Counted from the first letter of the stretch, positions 42,901 through 51,615 are shown. The stretch is 64,000 bases of DNA from an uncultured Clostridia bacterium (GCA_947165785.1 CAMVBS010000004.1:1-64000), one strand, 5' to 3'. Translations and numbers: made by a program. The notes: generated by a model from the sequence alone, not told the origin.

Positions 42901-43359
42901 GTTGCCAATGGCTTCATCTATTCTCAGGAGTGGGCCGACACCTGTGCATCTTACGGCATCTGCTCGGGCGGTACGATCAAGCCTCAGGTCAAGATCGAGC
43001 CTACGAGCCTTACGAATGGATTCGTCGAGCGTATGTACACGACCGCTTTCGGACGAGATTACGATCAGGAAGGTCGTAATTACTGGGCAGGCGAGCTCGC
43101 GAACTTCAACGTCACGGGCGAATATGTCGGCGCGTTCTTCTTCCTGAGCGACGAGATGAACGGCTATCATCTCTCTGATTCCGAATACATTAACAGACTC
43201 TACCTGACGTTCATGGATCGTGAATATGACCAGGGTGGTAAGGACTACTGGATGAATTTCCTTGCACAGGGTCACTCCCGTCAGGAAGTCGTCTACGGAT
43301 TTACCCGCAGCCCTGAGTTCGTCGAGAAGTGCATCGAGGCAAGGATCCTGCCATACTGA
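37000..43359 (+). CDS. Surface protein (about 2119 aa): CAP-like domain + Ig-like segment + 20 MBG/YDG-like repeats + linker + DUF4214 doublet
   Basis: LEQIAMQRAAEHVFGMKDHYRPDG...YWALEFG; repeat consensus TYTGxxITPxVxVxxGxxxLxxGxDYxxxYxNNxxAGTxxVTVxGxGNYTGTxxxTFxIxPKDI; DUF4214 FVERMYTTAFGRDYDQEGRNYWAGEL; ends EARILPY. Confidence 0.88.
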   Translation: MRQRQFSLRYLILLLTVFLLLGFYSADISAAGETKTFSIIGTYNQTKARELTRMVNDWRQNGGDDLWYWNKGDQTKSYSRNCETLQFSYDLEQIAMQRAAEHVFGMKDHYRPDGSDPLTCRYGNSRSWGECLIRSNSSLTPEAVLEAFKETNLGYSGQSHRRCMLKERYDFVGAACFYYNGYEYWALEFGYSWSETYLGTPCAPVNETQRHNVNLSLDNALEVTAQINSNNVVSKCYLDDGEMDLPDVKASAKVSGAVATDGVILPASDYDVTWSSSDATKVKIENGKIVPIDEGTVTITATAKLNFKENTQGSTSFTLQVERRSLSSATISDIEDQPYTGGEICPDPVVKIGDKTLTRDTDYTLSYEDNIDVEDDAAVIITGIGKYKGVVEKTFDIIPKDISEIDIEDPSSVVYDGTFHRPEIIVTYNEMTLTNNIDYSRSSASSRYMDAGSYDIELTGKGNYTGTKVVRFTILPKSISDFSISSINDMMYTGSSMQPPVMIYDGEELVDAANFDIVFENNILPGIAKVSADGVGNYEGHIETTFNITPRSIEDFGFDYERSFTYDEGEDIEPSVTVFYGGQPLVPDTDYEVTYEDNTDCGSGKIIVTGIGYFTGEKTLTFSIEPKDISGFEVKGVNDKTYTGLEIVQEPVVKGDHGNLRNGEDYDISYENNIEAGTCDYKITGKGNYSGEITGTFNILRRSIKSMIVDEAADQTYTGLQITPSVTIRYGETELVEGVDFTVSYGENINAGTGTFTVTGIGNFTEEKEYEFTITSRDLSDLQTEDIPSAVFTGSSIQPKLTITDGEYILLENTDYTLSYEENITSGSGTVTAEGIGNYKGSIEKTFAIDPKDMSDLEAGNVATYIYTGSPITPQVTVSYGEISLIPGTDYEISYSKNTNPGTAEIIFTGKGDYTGSLTVEFTIEPKDLRNLAVEPLKAEAYTGDEICPDVTIKNGEYVLVKDQDYTVSYEDNTDQGTAKVILNGINDYTGEVEVSFEIANKTVYDLTVEDIPEVTFTGSAFTPSVIVKDGDEILTEGTDYELSYSDNCSAGTGVVTIKGIGEYAGTITAQFVITPRDMDDLTVTGIISEATYTGSEITIEPVVKYGDTELIAGTDYVITYSDNINAGTASYTISGAGNFGGDQEGTFEILPKDISVLTVDEISSQVFTGNALTPVVVIWDGETELVLDEDYTLTYDEAVDAGTYVVTVNGIGNYSGTKDVEFNILPADIKNAVAEDIDDQEFTGAAITPVPVLTFGELTLDSDDIYCTYDEGYSTGVHTVTVHGKGNFTGSKDVDFMIVAKDISGYSISGLTDKNYTGLPVVMDITVSDGSDVLDADLDYDVLFENNTDVGTATVTVTGKGDYTGTIDSTFEILKTDISGLTVKPVADVTYTGEAILPEVTINNGKSTLTEGTDFTLSAENNIDAGEVELTIEGINNYEGSTKVTFKIVSKSVEDVTVDEIEDKVYTGEAIEPSVVVRDGENIISDESYDLSYKSNLNMGDSAEVTITFKGNYTGSKTVTFKIVGKPVTDLTMDPIEDVTFSGSKFEPEVTIRDGEKILVEGEDYNVFYSDNRNAGDAVIRIAGINNYSGETTYGFKINAKDIADFDLTGVSENATYNGSGITFPIQLSDGNTDLTDQDYTVTYASNVNAGTASLTVEGKGNYKGVITKEFKIDPRDFTEVSVNSIGDQAYTGDYICPSVVVKDGTVTLAENTDYEVAFSSNKAVNENGTITITGKGNYEGSKTVTFKIVRRNVSTLSISSIADQTYTGKAITPSLTVKHGNTTLKNGTDYELTYKNNTNAGTATVTVTGLGNYTGTKDVTFKIKTPPATPTPKPTAAPTAKPTPKPTAKPTAAPTSKPTAAPTPAPVDPMKDIRGFVDRIYLYVLGRDSEESGAKYWSEELYYFRRTGAEVAFEFIFSPEFTGKNVSDRDFVTILYRTFFGREPDDGGMNYWLSQMSSGAMNRRDVANGFIYSQEWADTCASYGICSGGTIKPQVKIEPTSLTNGFVERMYTTAFGRDYDQEGRNYWAGELANFNVTGEYVGAFFFLSDEMNGYHLSDSEYINRLYLTFMDREYDQGGKDYWMNFLAQGHSRQEVVYGFTRSPEFVEKCIEARILPY
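37975..42480 (+). repeat. 20 tandem protein repeats of about 75 aa (about 225 bp)
   Basis: Hand-counted in translation; every unit contains Y/F-T/S-G near the start and G-x-G/N-x-Y-x-G near the end. Confidence 0.88.
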
Positions 43360-43485
43360 TTGTGCTTAAAGCACAATAAACCGACGCCTGCAGGCCGTGT
43401 CTTTCATCGCGGTGTTATGTATCTTATCTGTCCGTTGTGCTATAATAAGTCGTTAATCAAGATAATAACCGAGAGGTGCACTATA

Positions 43486-44511
43486 ATGAAAAAAGCATTG
43501 ATAACAGGAATTACAGGTCAGGACGGTTCTTATTTGGCAGAGCTTCTCCTGGAGAAGGGTTATGAGGTCTACGGTATCGTAAGACGTAAGAGCGTTGCTG
43601 ATTACGGCAATTCCAATCACCTTGTGGGAAAGGTAAATTTCATCTATGCGGATATGACGGATCCGATCTCTCTTATCTCCGCAATGAAGATCTCACAGGC
43701 TGACGAAGTATATAACCTCGCAGCTCAGTCCTTTGTCGCTACATCATGGGAGCAGCCTCTCGCTACTGCAAATATCGACGCCATCGGCGTAACAAACATG
43801 CTCGAGGCAATTAGGACAGTTAAGCCGGAAGCTAAGTTCTATCAGGCTTCAACTTCCGAGATGTTCGGTCTCGTTCAGGAAGTTCCTCAGAAGGAGACAA
43901 CTCCTTTCTATCCGAGATCACCATACGGCGTTGCTAAGCTCTATGGTCACTGGATCACAAAGAACTACAGAGAGAGCTACGGACTTTTCGCATGCTCCGG
44001 TATCCTCTTTAATCACGAGTCGGAGAGAAGGGGTCTTGAGTTCGTAACAAGAAAGATCACAAATACGGCAGCTAAGATCAGCCTCGGTCTTGAGGATCAC
44101 CTCGAGCTCGGTAACTTAAGTTCCAAGCGTGACTGGGGTCACTCCAAGGATTACGTCAGGGCTATGTGGCTCATGCTCCAGCACGACACACCTGATGATT
44201 ACGTAGTTGCCACAAACGAGACAAGAACAGTCCGTGAATTCTGCGACGTTGCTTTCAAGGAACTCGGCATGGAGCTCGAGTGGAAGGGCGAAGGCGTAGA
44301 TGAGATCGGTGTTGATAAGAAGACAGGTAAGACAGTCGTTAAGGTAAACCCTAAGTTCTTCCGTCCTGCAGAAGTAGATCTTCTCATCGGAGATCCTTCA
44401 AAGGCTGAGAAGACACTCGGCTGGAAGAGAGAGATCGATTTCGCTGAGCTCGTAAAGCGTATGGTCAGAAACGATCTTGAGATCGTAAAAAAAGAGAACG
44501 GACTTGCTTGA
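43486..44511 (+). CDS. gmd: GDP-mannose 4,6-dehydratase
   Basis: [74 protein letters not shown] 43486 preceded by GAGAGG. Confidence 0.95.
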   Translation: MKKALITGITGQDGSYLAELLLEKGYEVYGIVRRKSVADYGNSNHLVGKVNFIYADMTDPISLISAMKISQADEVYNLAAQSFVATSWEQPLATANIDAIGVTNMLEAIRTVKPEAKFYQASTSEMFGLVQEVPQKETTPFYPRSPYGVAKLYGHWITKNYRESYGLFACSGILFNHESERRGLEFVTRKITNTAAKISLGLEDHLELGNLSSKRDWGHSKDYVRAMWLMLQHDTPDDYVVATNETRTVREFCDVAFKELGMELEWKGEGVDEIGVDKKTGKTVVKVNPKFFRPAEVDLLIGDPSKAEKTLGWKREIDFAELVKRMVRNDLEIVKKENGLA

Positions 44512-45425
44512 TGAAAGTACTTCTTATTGGTGCGAACGGTTTTGCCGGCAGATATCTGAGACGTGAACTCGAGAACAATTCGTACGAGGTCATCTGCGTT
44601 GATGCGGTAACTTCGGATCCGAGTGTCAGAAGGATCGATATGCTCGACCCTGAGGCAAGCGAGGAACTTATTAAGGAAACTGCCCCGGATTACATCTTTA
44701 ATCTTGCGGGACAGGCAGCTCCGAGCATCTCATGGGAGAAGGTCCTCCTTACGATGCATCTTAATATCGATATCTCGGTAAATATCCTGGAAGCAGTTCG
44801 TAAGCACTGCCCGAAGGCACGTGTTATCCTCATCGGATCTGCGAACCAGTATGACGGCAGCAAGGCGGCAGACGGTGTCATCTCTGAGGAGACGCCGCTT
44901 AATAACACGTCGCCATATGATATATCGAAGAATACTCAGGAAGAACTTGTAAGGATGATGGTCAGAAGATATGACCTGGATGTCATCATGACAAGATCTT
45001 TCAATCATATAGGTCCTGGTCAAAGACCTGGCTTTGTAGTTACCGACTACTGCAAGAGGATCGTTTCCCTTGAAAGAGGCGAGATCGATACCTTCACATT
45101 CGGTAATCTCGATTCATGGCGTGATTTCTCTGATGTAAGAGACGTAGTAAGAGCCTATAGGCTCATTGCTGAAAACGGCGTCAAGAACGAGATCTATAAC
45201 ATCGGTTCCGGTAAGAGTTTTTACATCAGGGACATCATCGGAAAACTCGTTGAGCTGAGCCCGAAGGCGATGGAGAAGGTTACTTTGCCGCCAAGGCTTC
45301 CGGATGATGAACTGGTTCATGTAAGGGCAGATATCAGTAAGCTCAGAAGCGTGTGTGATTTTGAACCGGAATATGATGTTTTCGAGACGATAAAGGATGT
45401 TCTCGAAGAATACAGGCAATTATAA
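44511..45425 (+). CDS. rmd: GDP-6-deoxy-D-mannose (4-keto) reductase-like NAD-dependent epimerase
   Basis: VLLIGANGFAGRYLRREL, NLAGQAAPSISWE, SPYDISKNTQEELV, RSFNHIGPGQRPGFVVTDYCKRI; ATG overlaps the gmd stop. Confidence 0.82.
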   Translation: MKVLLIGANGFAGRYLRRELENNSYEVICVDAVTSDPSVRRIDMLDPEASEELIKETAPDYIFNLAGQAAPSISWEKVLLTMHLNIDISVNILEAVRKHCPKARVILIGSANQYDGSKAADGVISEETPLNNTSPYDISKNTQEELVRMMVRRYDLDVIMTRSFNHIGPGQRPGFVVTDYCKRIVSLERGEIDTFTFGNLDSWRDFSDVRDVVRAYRLIAENGVKNEIYNIGSGKSFYIRDIIGKLVELSPKAMEKVTLPPRLPDDELVHVRADISKLRSVCDFEPEYDVFETIKDVLEEYRQL

Positions 45426-45435
45426 GGAGACTTAG

Positions 45436-46218
45436 ATGTTAAAAGAGATCTGGGATTATCGACAGATGATAATCAGTCTTGTCCGTAAGGACTTAAGAGG
45501 CCGCTATAAGGGATCTGTACTCGGATTCCTGTGGACTTTTGTTAATCCTCTGTTCCAGCTCATTATCTATACTGTCGTATTTACATATCTTCTTCCGAGC
45601 GGTATCGACAAGTACTATCTGTTCCTGTTCGTAGCGCTCATCCCGTGGATCTTTTTCTCTTCGGCTGTCGTCGGAGGCTCGACTTCCATACTGTCGCAGA
45701 AAGACCTTGTCAAAAAGATATATTTCCCTCGAGAGGTCCTGCCGATCTCTTACGTAACGAGCTGTTTTGTTAACATGCTGTTCTGCTTCATCATCGTTTT
45801 TGCGGTCGTCCTGATCTCGAAGACGAGCGTTCATCCGCTGGGAATAGTATATCTTCCGGTGGTAATGATAGTCGAATATTTCCTGGCGCTCGGTATTGCC
45901 ATGATCACATCTGCGATAACAGTCTATTTCAGGGATTTCGAGCATATCCTCGGCATCATCACGATGGCGTGGATGTATCTTACGCCTGTCCTTTATCCGC
46001 AGACTTTGTATGATAATCTTCCAAAGCAGATCAAGTTCTGTGCAGAGCACATCAATCCGATGACATCCATCATCAGTGCCTACAGAAGGATACTTTACGA
46101 CGGATCGGTCCCTGATATGTCGACGCTTCTCGAGGCTACCGTACTCGGAGCGATATTTATCGTATTGGGTTTCCTCATTTTCGGAAGACTTAAGAAGCAC
46201 TTCGCGGAGGAACTCTGA
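45436..46218 (+). CDS. wzm: ABC-2 polysaccharide exporter permease (Wzm-like)
   Basis: LVRKDLRGRYKGSVLGFLWTFVNPLFQLIIYTVVFTYLL; ALIPWIFFSSAVVGGSTSI. Confidence 0.9.
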   Translation: MLKEIWDYRQMIISLVRKDLRGRYKGSVLGFLWTFVNPLFQLIIYTVVFTYLLPSGIDKYYLFLFVALIPWIFFSSAVVGGSTSILSQKDLVKKIYFPREVLPISYVTSCFVNMLFCFIIVFAVVLISKTSVHPLGIVYLPVVMIVEYFLALGIAMITSAITVYFRDFEHILGIITMAWMYLTPVLYPQTLYDNLPKQIKFCAEHINPMTSIISAYRRILYDGSVPDMSTLLEATVLGAIFIVLGFLIFGRLKKHFAEEL

Positions 46219-46219
46219 T

Positions 46220-47485
46220 ATGGCAGAAAATTCGATCGTAATCAAGAACGTAACAAAACAGTTCAAGGTCTACTTTGACAAGGGCCAGAGTTTCAAGGAG
46301 AGGATCATCTTCAAGAACAGGAACAGGCACGAGGACAGAGTAGTCTTAAACGATATCTCACTGACCATAGAGAAGGGTCAGGCCGTAGGTCTTATCGGAC
46401 ACAACGGCTGCGGTAAGTCAACGCTTCTCAAGCTCATGACGAGGATCCTTTATCCGGACAAGGGCAGCATCGAAGTTCAGGGCCGCGTATCGAGCCTCAT
46501 CGAACTTGGTGCAGGCTTCCATCCTGACATGAGCGGCAGGGAGAACATCTACACGAATGCTTCCATCTTCGGCCTCTCGAAAAAGGAGATCGACCGTCGT
46601 CTCGACGATATCATCGCTTTCTCCGAACTTGAAGAATTCATCGATAACCCGGTAAGGACATATTCTTCCGGTATGTATATGAGACTTGCGTTCTCCGTTG
46701 CCATCAACGTTGATGCTGATGTGCTCCTGATCGACGAGATCCTCGCCGTAGGTGACGCCAACTTCCAGGCAAAGTGTTTTGCCAAGCTTCAGGAGATCAA
46801 GTCCAAGGGTACGACGATCGTCATCGTTTCACACTCGCTCGATCAGATCGAGGCATTCTGTGACAGGTCCGTATGGATCAATGACGGCAAGATCGTAGCA
46901 GACGGAGTCCCGAGGGAGATCCATCTCGACTACATGGATTATATGGCAGGTCTTCGTAACGAGCAGCAGAAGAAAGACAAGGCCCGCGAGAAGAAGAACG
47001 AAGAGAAAAAAGCCGAGGAAGAGGCCGAGAAGAAGGAAGAATCCAAGCGCTGGGGTAACGGTGACGCCAAGATAACTGACGTCAAGGTCCTGGACGGTGA
47101 CGGCAATGAAAAGACCGTCTTCCACGTAGGTGATGCCATAAAGGTGAGGATCGCTTACAAGGTCAACAAGAAAGTCGAGGACGGTGTCTTCGGCATCGGT
47201 ATCTTCAGGAATGACGGAGTCTTCTGCTACGGAACCAATACCAGAATCGACAGGATAGAGCGCTTTGATATAATTGAAGACGGAGTGCTCGAGATAGAGA
47301 TGCCGAAGGCGGATCTTCTCCCGGGCAAGTACTTAGTCGACCTCGCGATCGAGTGCGGCAGAGGCATTCCGGTGGACTACTACAAAGAAGCTTGCGTTTT
47401 CGAGACGTATTCCAAGCGCGGTGACAGCGGCATTGCCAGGATCGATCAGAAATGGCACATGCCTGATAACATAAAGAATTCATAA
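46220..47485 (+). CDS. wzt: Polysaccharide exporter ATPase with C-terminal Wzt-C-like domain
   Basis: GHNGCGKSTLLKLMTRILYPDKG, YSSGMYMRLAFSVAINVDADVLLIDEILAVGD; charged linker, then beta-rich C-terminal domain; ATG 46220. Confidence 0.92.
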   Translation: MAENSIVIKNVTKQFKVYFDKGQSFKERIIFKNRNRHEDRVVLNDISLTIEKGQAVGLIGHNGCGKSTLLKLMTRILYPDKGSIEVQGRVSSLIELGAGFHPDMSGRENIYTNASIFGLSKKEIDRRLDDIIAFSELEEFIDNPVRTYSSGMYMRLAFSVAINVDADVLLIDEILAVGDANFQAKCFAKLQEIKSKGTTIVIVSHSLDQIEAFCDRSVWINDGKIVADGVPREIHLDYMDYMAGLRNEQQKKDKAREKKNEEKKAEEEAEKKEESKRWGNGDAKITDVKVLDGDGNEKTVFHVGDAIKVRIAYKVNKKVEDGVFGIGIFRNDGVFCYGTNTRIDRIERFDIIEDGVLEIEMPKADLLPGKYLVDLAIECGRGIPVDYYKEACVFETYSKRGDSGIARIDQKWHMPDNIKNS

Positions 47486-47498
47486 GGAAGGGATCATC

Positions 47499-48554
47499 AT
47501 GAAGATAGCGTTGCTCACGACACAGATACCTTTTATCAGAGGCGGTGCGGAGATGCATGTGGAAAACCTCCGTAAGGCACTCGTAGCTGCCGGCCATCAG
47601 GTCGAGATCATAACGGTCCCTTTTAACGACGGTCCTATCTCGAGGATCGAAGATCATATCGTTGCCATGAGACTTCTGGACGTAAGCGAGTCCTGGGGCG
47701 GAAGGATCGATTTCGTTATCGGAATGAAATTCCCTGCATACCTGATCCCGCACCCTAACAAGGTTATGTGGATCTTGCATCAACACAGACAGGCCTATGA
47801 CCTGTTCGGTACGGAGTATTCCAATTTCCGTGACGATGACGAGGGCAGAAGGCTTCGCGACATCATAACAAAGGCAGACGAGAAGTATCTTGCTGAGGCA
47901 AAGCATATCTTCGCGAATTCCGGAAATGTTTCCAAGCGTCTGAAGAAGTTCTGCGGTCTTAATTCGACACCGCTTTACCATCCTTGTCCTGACATGGATA
48001 AGTTCTACTGCAAGGACTCTGAGGATTATCTGCTCATGCCGAGCCGTATCAATATGACCAAGAGACAGTTTCTGGCTCTCGAGGCGCTTGCGAAGACCAA
48101 GTCCAACATCAAGCTCTATATCGTCGGTGCGGCTGATAATGAGCAGATGAAGACATGGCTTTTGGAAGGGATCGAGAAGCACGGCCTTAAAGATCGCGTT
48201 AAGTACTTCGACTTTGTAGAGCAGGATAAGAAGATCGAGCTCTACGCCAACTGTCGAGGTGTCGTATTCATTCCGAAGGATGAGGATTACGGTTATATCA
48301 CACTGGAAGCTATGGCTTCTTCAAAGCCTGTCATTACTGCAACTGACAGCGGCGGACCTTTGGAGTTCGTTGATAACGGAGTTAACGGATTTGTCTGCGA
48401 TCCTACTCCTGAGTCGATCGCGGAAGCGATGGACAGACTCGGAAGCGATAAGAAAAATGCGATCGCAATGGGTGTCGAGGCTAAGGCAAAGATCACTGAG
48501 AAGAATATTTCATGGGAGCATGTCGTAAGTGAACTTCTGAAGTTTGCTGACTGA
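47499..48554 (+). CDS. GT4-like glycosyltransferase
   Basis: IPFIRGGAEMHVENLRKAL; IPKDEDYGYITLEAMASSKPVITATDSGGPLEFV. Confidence 0.88.
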   Translation: MKIALLTTQIPFIRGGAEMHVENLRKALVAAGHQVEIITVPFNDGPISRIEDHIVAMRLLDVSESWGGRIDFVIGMKFPAYLIPHPNKVMWILHQHRQAYDLFGTEYSNFRDDDEGRRLRDIITKADEKYLAEAKHIFANSGNVSKRLKKFCGLNSTPLYHPCPDMDKFYCKDSEDYLLMPSRINMTKRQFLALEALAKTKSNIKLYIVGAADNEQMKTWLLEGIEKHGLKDRVKYFDFVEQDKKIELYANCRGVVFIPKDEDYGYITLEAMASSKPVITATDSGGPLEFVDNGVNGFVCDPTPESIAEAMDRLGSDKKNAIAMGVEAKAKITEKNISWEHVVSELLKFAD

Positions 48555-48559
48555 TTATT

Positions 48560-49753
48560 ATGAAGAAACTGGGTTTTGTAGTTCCTTGGTATGGAGAGAA
48601 GATCCCGGGAGGCGCCGAGATGGAGCTTCGCGGCGTTACTTCGCACCTTCATGCCGCAGGTGTGGAACTCGAGATCCTTACGACATGCGTAAAGCAGTTC
48701 GACAGTAACTGGAACGAGAATTTTCATAAGCCGGGCGAGACGGTCGAAGGCGGCATCAAGGTAATAAGGTTTCCTGCAGGGAAGAGGAACAGCGCTGAAT
48801 TTGACAGGGTCAACAGGATCCTCATGAGAGGAAGAGTACCCAAAGAGAGCGATCAGAAGATCTTTTTCGATGAGATGATAAACAGCCCTGAGCTTTATAA
48901 GTATATGGCAGAGCATAAGGATGACTACAGCCTTTTTGTATATGTGCCGTATATGTTCGGAACAACGGTGAACGGGATCAAGGTGTGTCCTGAAAAGTCA
49001 GTCGTCATACCGTGTTTTCACGATGAGGCATATGCTCATATGGACGTTCTGAAACCCGTTTTCGCGAGCGTAAAGGGGCTTGTATTTAATGCGGAGCCTG
49101 AAAAAGAACTCGCGCAAAGGCTCTACGATCTTAAGGATGTAAAGACGATAGTCATGGGCATCGGCGTGGACTGCGGTCTTACGGGTGATCCGCAAAGGTT
49201 CAGGGAGAAATATGATATCAGCGAGCCGTTTATCCTTTATGCGGGACGTAAAGATGAGGGCAAGAATGTCCATACGCTCGTTAAGTATTTCGCAGAGTAT
49301 AAAAAGCGCAATCCTTCGGATATGAAACTGGTCCTTATCGGAGGCGGTAACATAGAGCTTCCGGCTGATCTTGTTGCATCAGGAGCGATCAGGGATCTGG
49401 GATTTGTGGATCTTCAGGATAAGATAGATGCGGAAGCTGCGTCACTTCTTTTGTGTCAGCCTTCCAAGAACGAGAGTTTCTCGTTGGTCATCATGGAGAG
49501 CTGGCTCGGCAAAAGGCCTGTTATCGTGCACGAAGATTGTGCGGTAACCAAGCATTTTGCGATCGACTCGAAGGGCGGACTTTACTTTAAGAACTACTTC
49601 GATTTTGAAGGTGCGGTTGATTTTATCGTGAACAATAAGGACATCGCTGATAAGATGGGGGAGAACGGATATGAATATGTGCGCTCGAACTTCGACTGGG
49701 ATGTCGTGACTAAGAAATATATCGAATTTTTCGAGCTTTGTACGGAGGCTTAA
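48560..49753 (+). CDS. GT4-like glycosyltransferase (397 aa)
   Basis: PWYGEKIPGGAEMELRGVTSHL; ILYAGRKDEGKNVHTLVKYF; QPSKNESFSLVIMESWLGKRPVIV. Confidence 0.87.
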   Translation: MKKLGFVVPWYGEKIPGGAEMELRGVTSHLHAAGVELEILTTCVKQFDSNWNENFHKPGETVEGGIKVIRFPAGKRNSAEFDRVNRILMRGRVPKESDQKIFFDEMINSPELYKYMAEHKDDYSLFVYVPYMFGTTVNGIKVCPEKSVVIPCFHDEAYAHMDVLKPVFASVKGLVFNAEPEKELAQRLYDLKDVKTIVMGIGVDCGLTGDPQRFREKYDISEPFILYAGRKDEGKNVHTLVKYFAEYKKRNPSDMKLVLIGGGNIELPADLVASGAIRDLGFVDLQDKIDAEAASLLLCQPSKNESFSLVIMESWLGKRPVIVHEDCAVTKHFAIDSKGGLYFKNYFDFEGAVDFIVNNKDIADKMGENGYEYVRSNFDWDVVTKKYIEFFELCTEA

Positions 49754-49754
49754 G

Positions 49755-50156
49755 ATGGACAACAGTGTAGATATCGAGAAGATCATGGAGAATATCCGTG
49801 AAGAGATCGTGAAAAGCGGCAAGGATAAGCAGCCGCTGTCCTTCAAGGACGTTGAATCGACGGAGCGTAACGGCGATCTCGATGAAGCGATCGATTATAT
49901 CTCCTATAACTATGAAGTCCAGCCGTATGCACCGCTCGGCGGTAATAAGATCGCGGTCTTCTTTAAGAAGGTCATCAGAAAGATCACCGGATTCTTCGTT
50001 CTTCCGGTAGTAAGGCAGCAGAACACTCTGAACTATTACTACTACAGAGTGGCTGAGACGATCGGTGAGGTAAAGAGCGATAACGAGGAACTCAAAAAGC
50101 GTGCCGAACTTCTCGAGAAGCGCGTCAAGGTACTTGAGGAGAAGGCAGGGAAATAA
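49755..50156 (+). CDS. Small coiled-coil protein in glycan cluster
   Basis: MDNSVDIEKIMENIREEIVK...VLPVVRQQNTLNYYYYRVAETIGEVKSDNEELKKRAELLEKRVKVLEEKAGK. Confidence 0.7.
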   Translation: MDNSVDIEKIMENIREEIVKSGKDKQPLSFKDVESTERNGDLDEAIDYISYNYEVQPYAPLGGNKIAVFFKKVIRKITGFFVLPVVRQQNTLNYYYYRVAETIGEVKSDNEELKKRAELLEKRVKVLEEKAGK

Positions 50157-50158
50157 GA

Positions 50159-50533
50159 ATGGACGTACGTAAGACATTGGACGAACGTTACGAAACTTCG
50201 ATGAAGGATCTGCCTGATGTTAAGGTAGAGCCGTTCGATTCCGTGCCGCTCGCATATAATAACGAGGGTACCACCGGTTCCCTGAAGCACTGCATCAACT
50301 ATATCCGCAAGAACCGCGGAGTATCATATAACGGGCTTGATAAGAAGGGAAGGATCGTTCGTAAGTTCACGGCTTTCATGATCGATCCGATCGTCCGTGA
50401 CCAGAATTCGATCGATGATAAGTTCACGGTCGCACTCCTGGAACTGTTCAAGCTCTACAAGGAAAGAGAGTCACTTTATAACAGGATAAATGCGCTCGAA
50501 GCCGAGATCGTAAGACTGGAGTCAAGATCATGA
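50159..50533 (+). CDS. Second small coiled-coil protein, paralogous to the preceding one
   Basis: FTAFMIDPIVRDQNSIDDKFTVALLELFKLYKERESLYNRINALEAEIVRLESRS. Confidence 0.7.
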   Translation: MDVRKTLDERYETSMKDLPDVKVEPFDSVPLAYNNEGTTGSLKHCINYIRKNRGVSYNGLDKKGRIVRKFTAFMIDPIVRDQNSIDDKFTVALLELFKLYKERESLYNRINALEAEIVRLESRS

Positions 50534-51615
50534 GATTATTTCAGGTACTTACAACTCTATCATTCGGTGACGCGGTGAGTAATGATGCCGTCGCGATAAT
50601 GGATCTTGTCAATAAGAACGGCTACAAGATGAATACATATGCCGAGCATATCGATACCAGGATGACATCCATAAGCGGCGTCAAGGACATAAACGACCTT
50701 CCGAAGCTTAACGATGACGATATCATGATCTATCATCTGTCGACGGGTACTGATCTTAACCGTAAGATCAAGTCATTCGGCGGACGTAAGCTCCTTATCT
50801 ATCACAACATTACTCCGCCTAAGTACTATGCGAAGTATTCGGGACTTTCCGCACGCCTTTGTTCCAAGGGACGTAACGAAGCGGCAAGCCTCAATCAGAC
50901 ATTCGAAGCATGTCTTCCGGTGTCTGAGTATAACATGAGAGACCTTCGCGAGATGGGTTATACCTGTCCGATGGCGATAAGGCCGATACTCATCCCGTTC
51001 GATGATTATAAAAAAGAGCCTGATCAGGAGGTCATCTCCAAATACTCCGGTGACGGCGTTAAGAACGTGGTCTTCGTAGGAAGGATCGCGCCTAACAAGA
51101 AGCATGAAGATCTTATTACTCTCATGAGCGCATATAAGCAGATGTATAACGATAAGATCCGTCTGTTCCTGGTTGGAAATCCAACGGGAACCGAAAACTA
51201 TGATAAAAGGCTCAAAGATTATGCAAAGCTTCTTGATCTGGATAATGTGATCTTTACCGGACAGGTATCCTTCAAGGCGATACTTGCATATTATAAGATC
51301 GCTGATGCTTTCGTATGCATGAGCGAACACGAGGGATTCTGTGTTCCTTTGATCGAGGCAATGTGCTTTGACGACCCGATCATAGCCGCATCAAATGCTG
51401 CGGTCCCTGATACTTTGGGAGGAACGGGAATACTTATCGACAATGCCGACTTTAAAAGATCCGCGTTCATGCTCCACGAAGTCCTTAATGACGAGGCTTT
51501 GCGAAGCGAGATCATCGAAGGTCAGAGAAGAAGGCTCGAAGACTTTTCTTATGAGAAAGTATCGGCTCTTTTCATGGAGCAGCTTCAAAGATTCATCAGA
51601 GGTGAAGCATTATGA
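50530..51615 (+). CDS. GT4-like glycosyltransferase
   Basis: NVVFVGRIAPNKKHEDLITLMSAYKQ; MSEHEGFCVPLIEAMCFDDPIIAASNAAVPDTLGGTGIL. Confidence 0.9.
   Translation: MRLFQVLTTLSFGDAVSNDAVAIMDLVNKNGYKMNTYAEHIDTRMTSISGVKDINDLPKLNDDDIMIYHLSTGTDLNRKIKSFGGRKLLIYHNITPPKYYAKYSGLSARLCSKGRNEAASLNQTFEACLPVSEYNMRDLREMGYTCPMAIRPILIPFDDYKKEPDQEVISKYSGDGVKNVVFVGRIAPNKKHEDLITLMSAYKQMYNDKIRLFLVGNPTGTENYDKRLKDYAKLLDLDNVIFTGQVSFKAILAYYKIADAFVCMSEHEGFCVPLIEAMCFDDPIIAASNAAVPDTLGGTGILIDNADFKRSAFMLHEVLNDEALRSEIIEGQRRRLEDFSYEKVSALFMEQLQRFIRGEAL

Noticed and set aside
42325-43275. 316-aa minus-strand ORF
   Set aside because: Opposite the DUF4214 doublet of a well-supported gene; no domain pattern and it reflects codon bias.
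46076-46219. Upstream extension of the wzt ORF
   Set aside because: Overlaps the end of wzm in another frame; ATG 46220 directly after the wzm stop is the natural start.
45493-46266. 257-aa minus-strand ORF opposite wzm
   Set aside because: Highly charged, no family resemblance, fully overlaps a clear ABC-2 permease.
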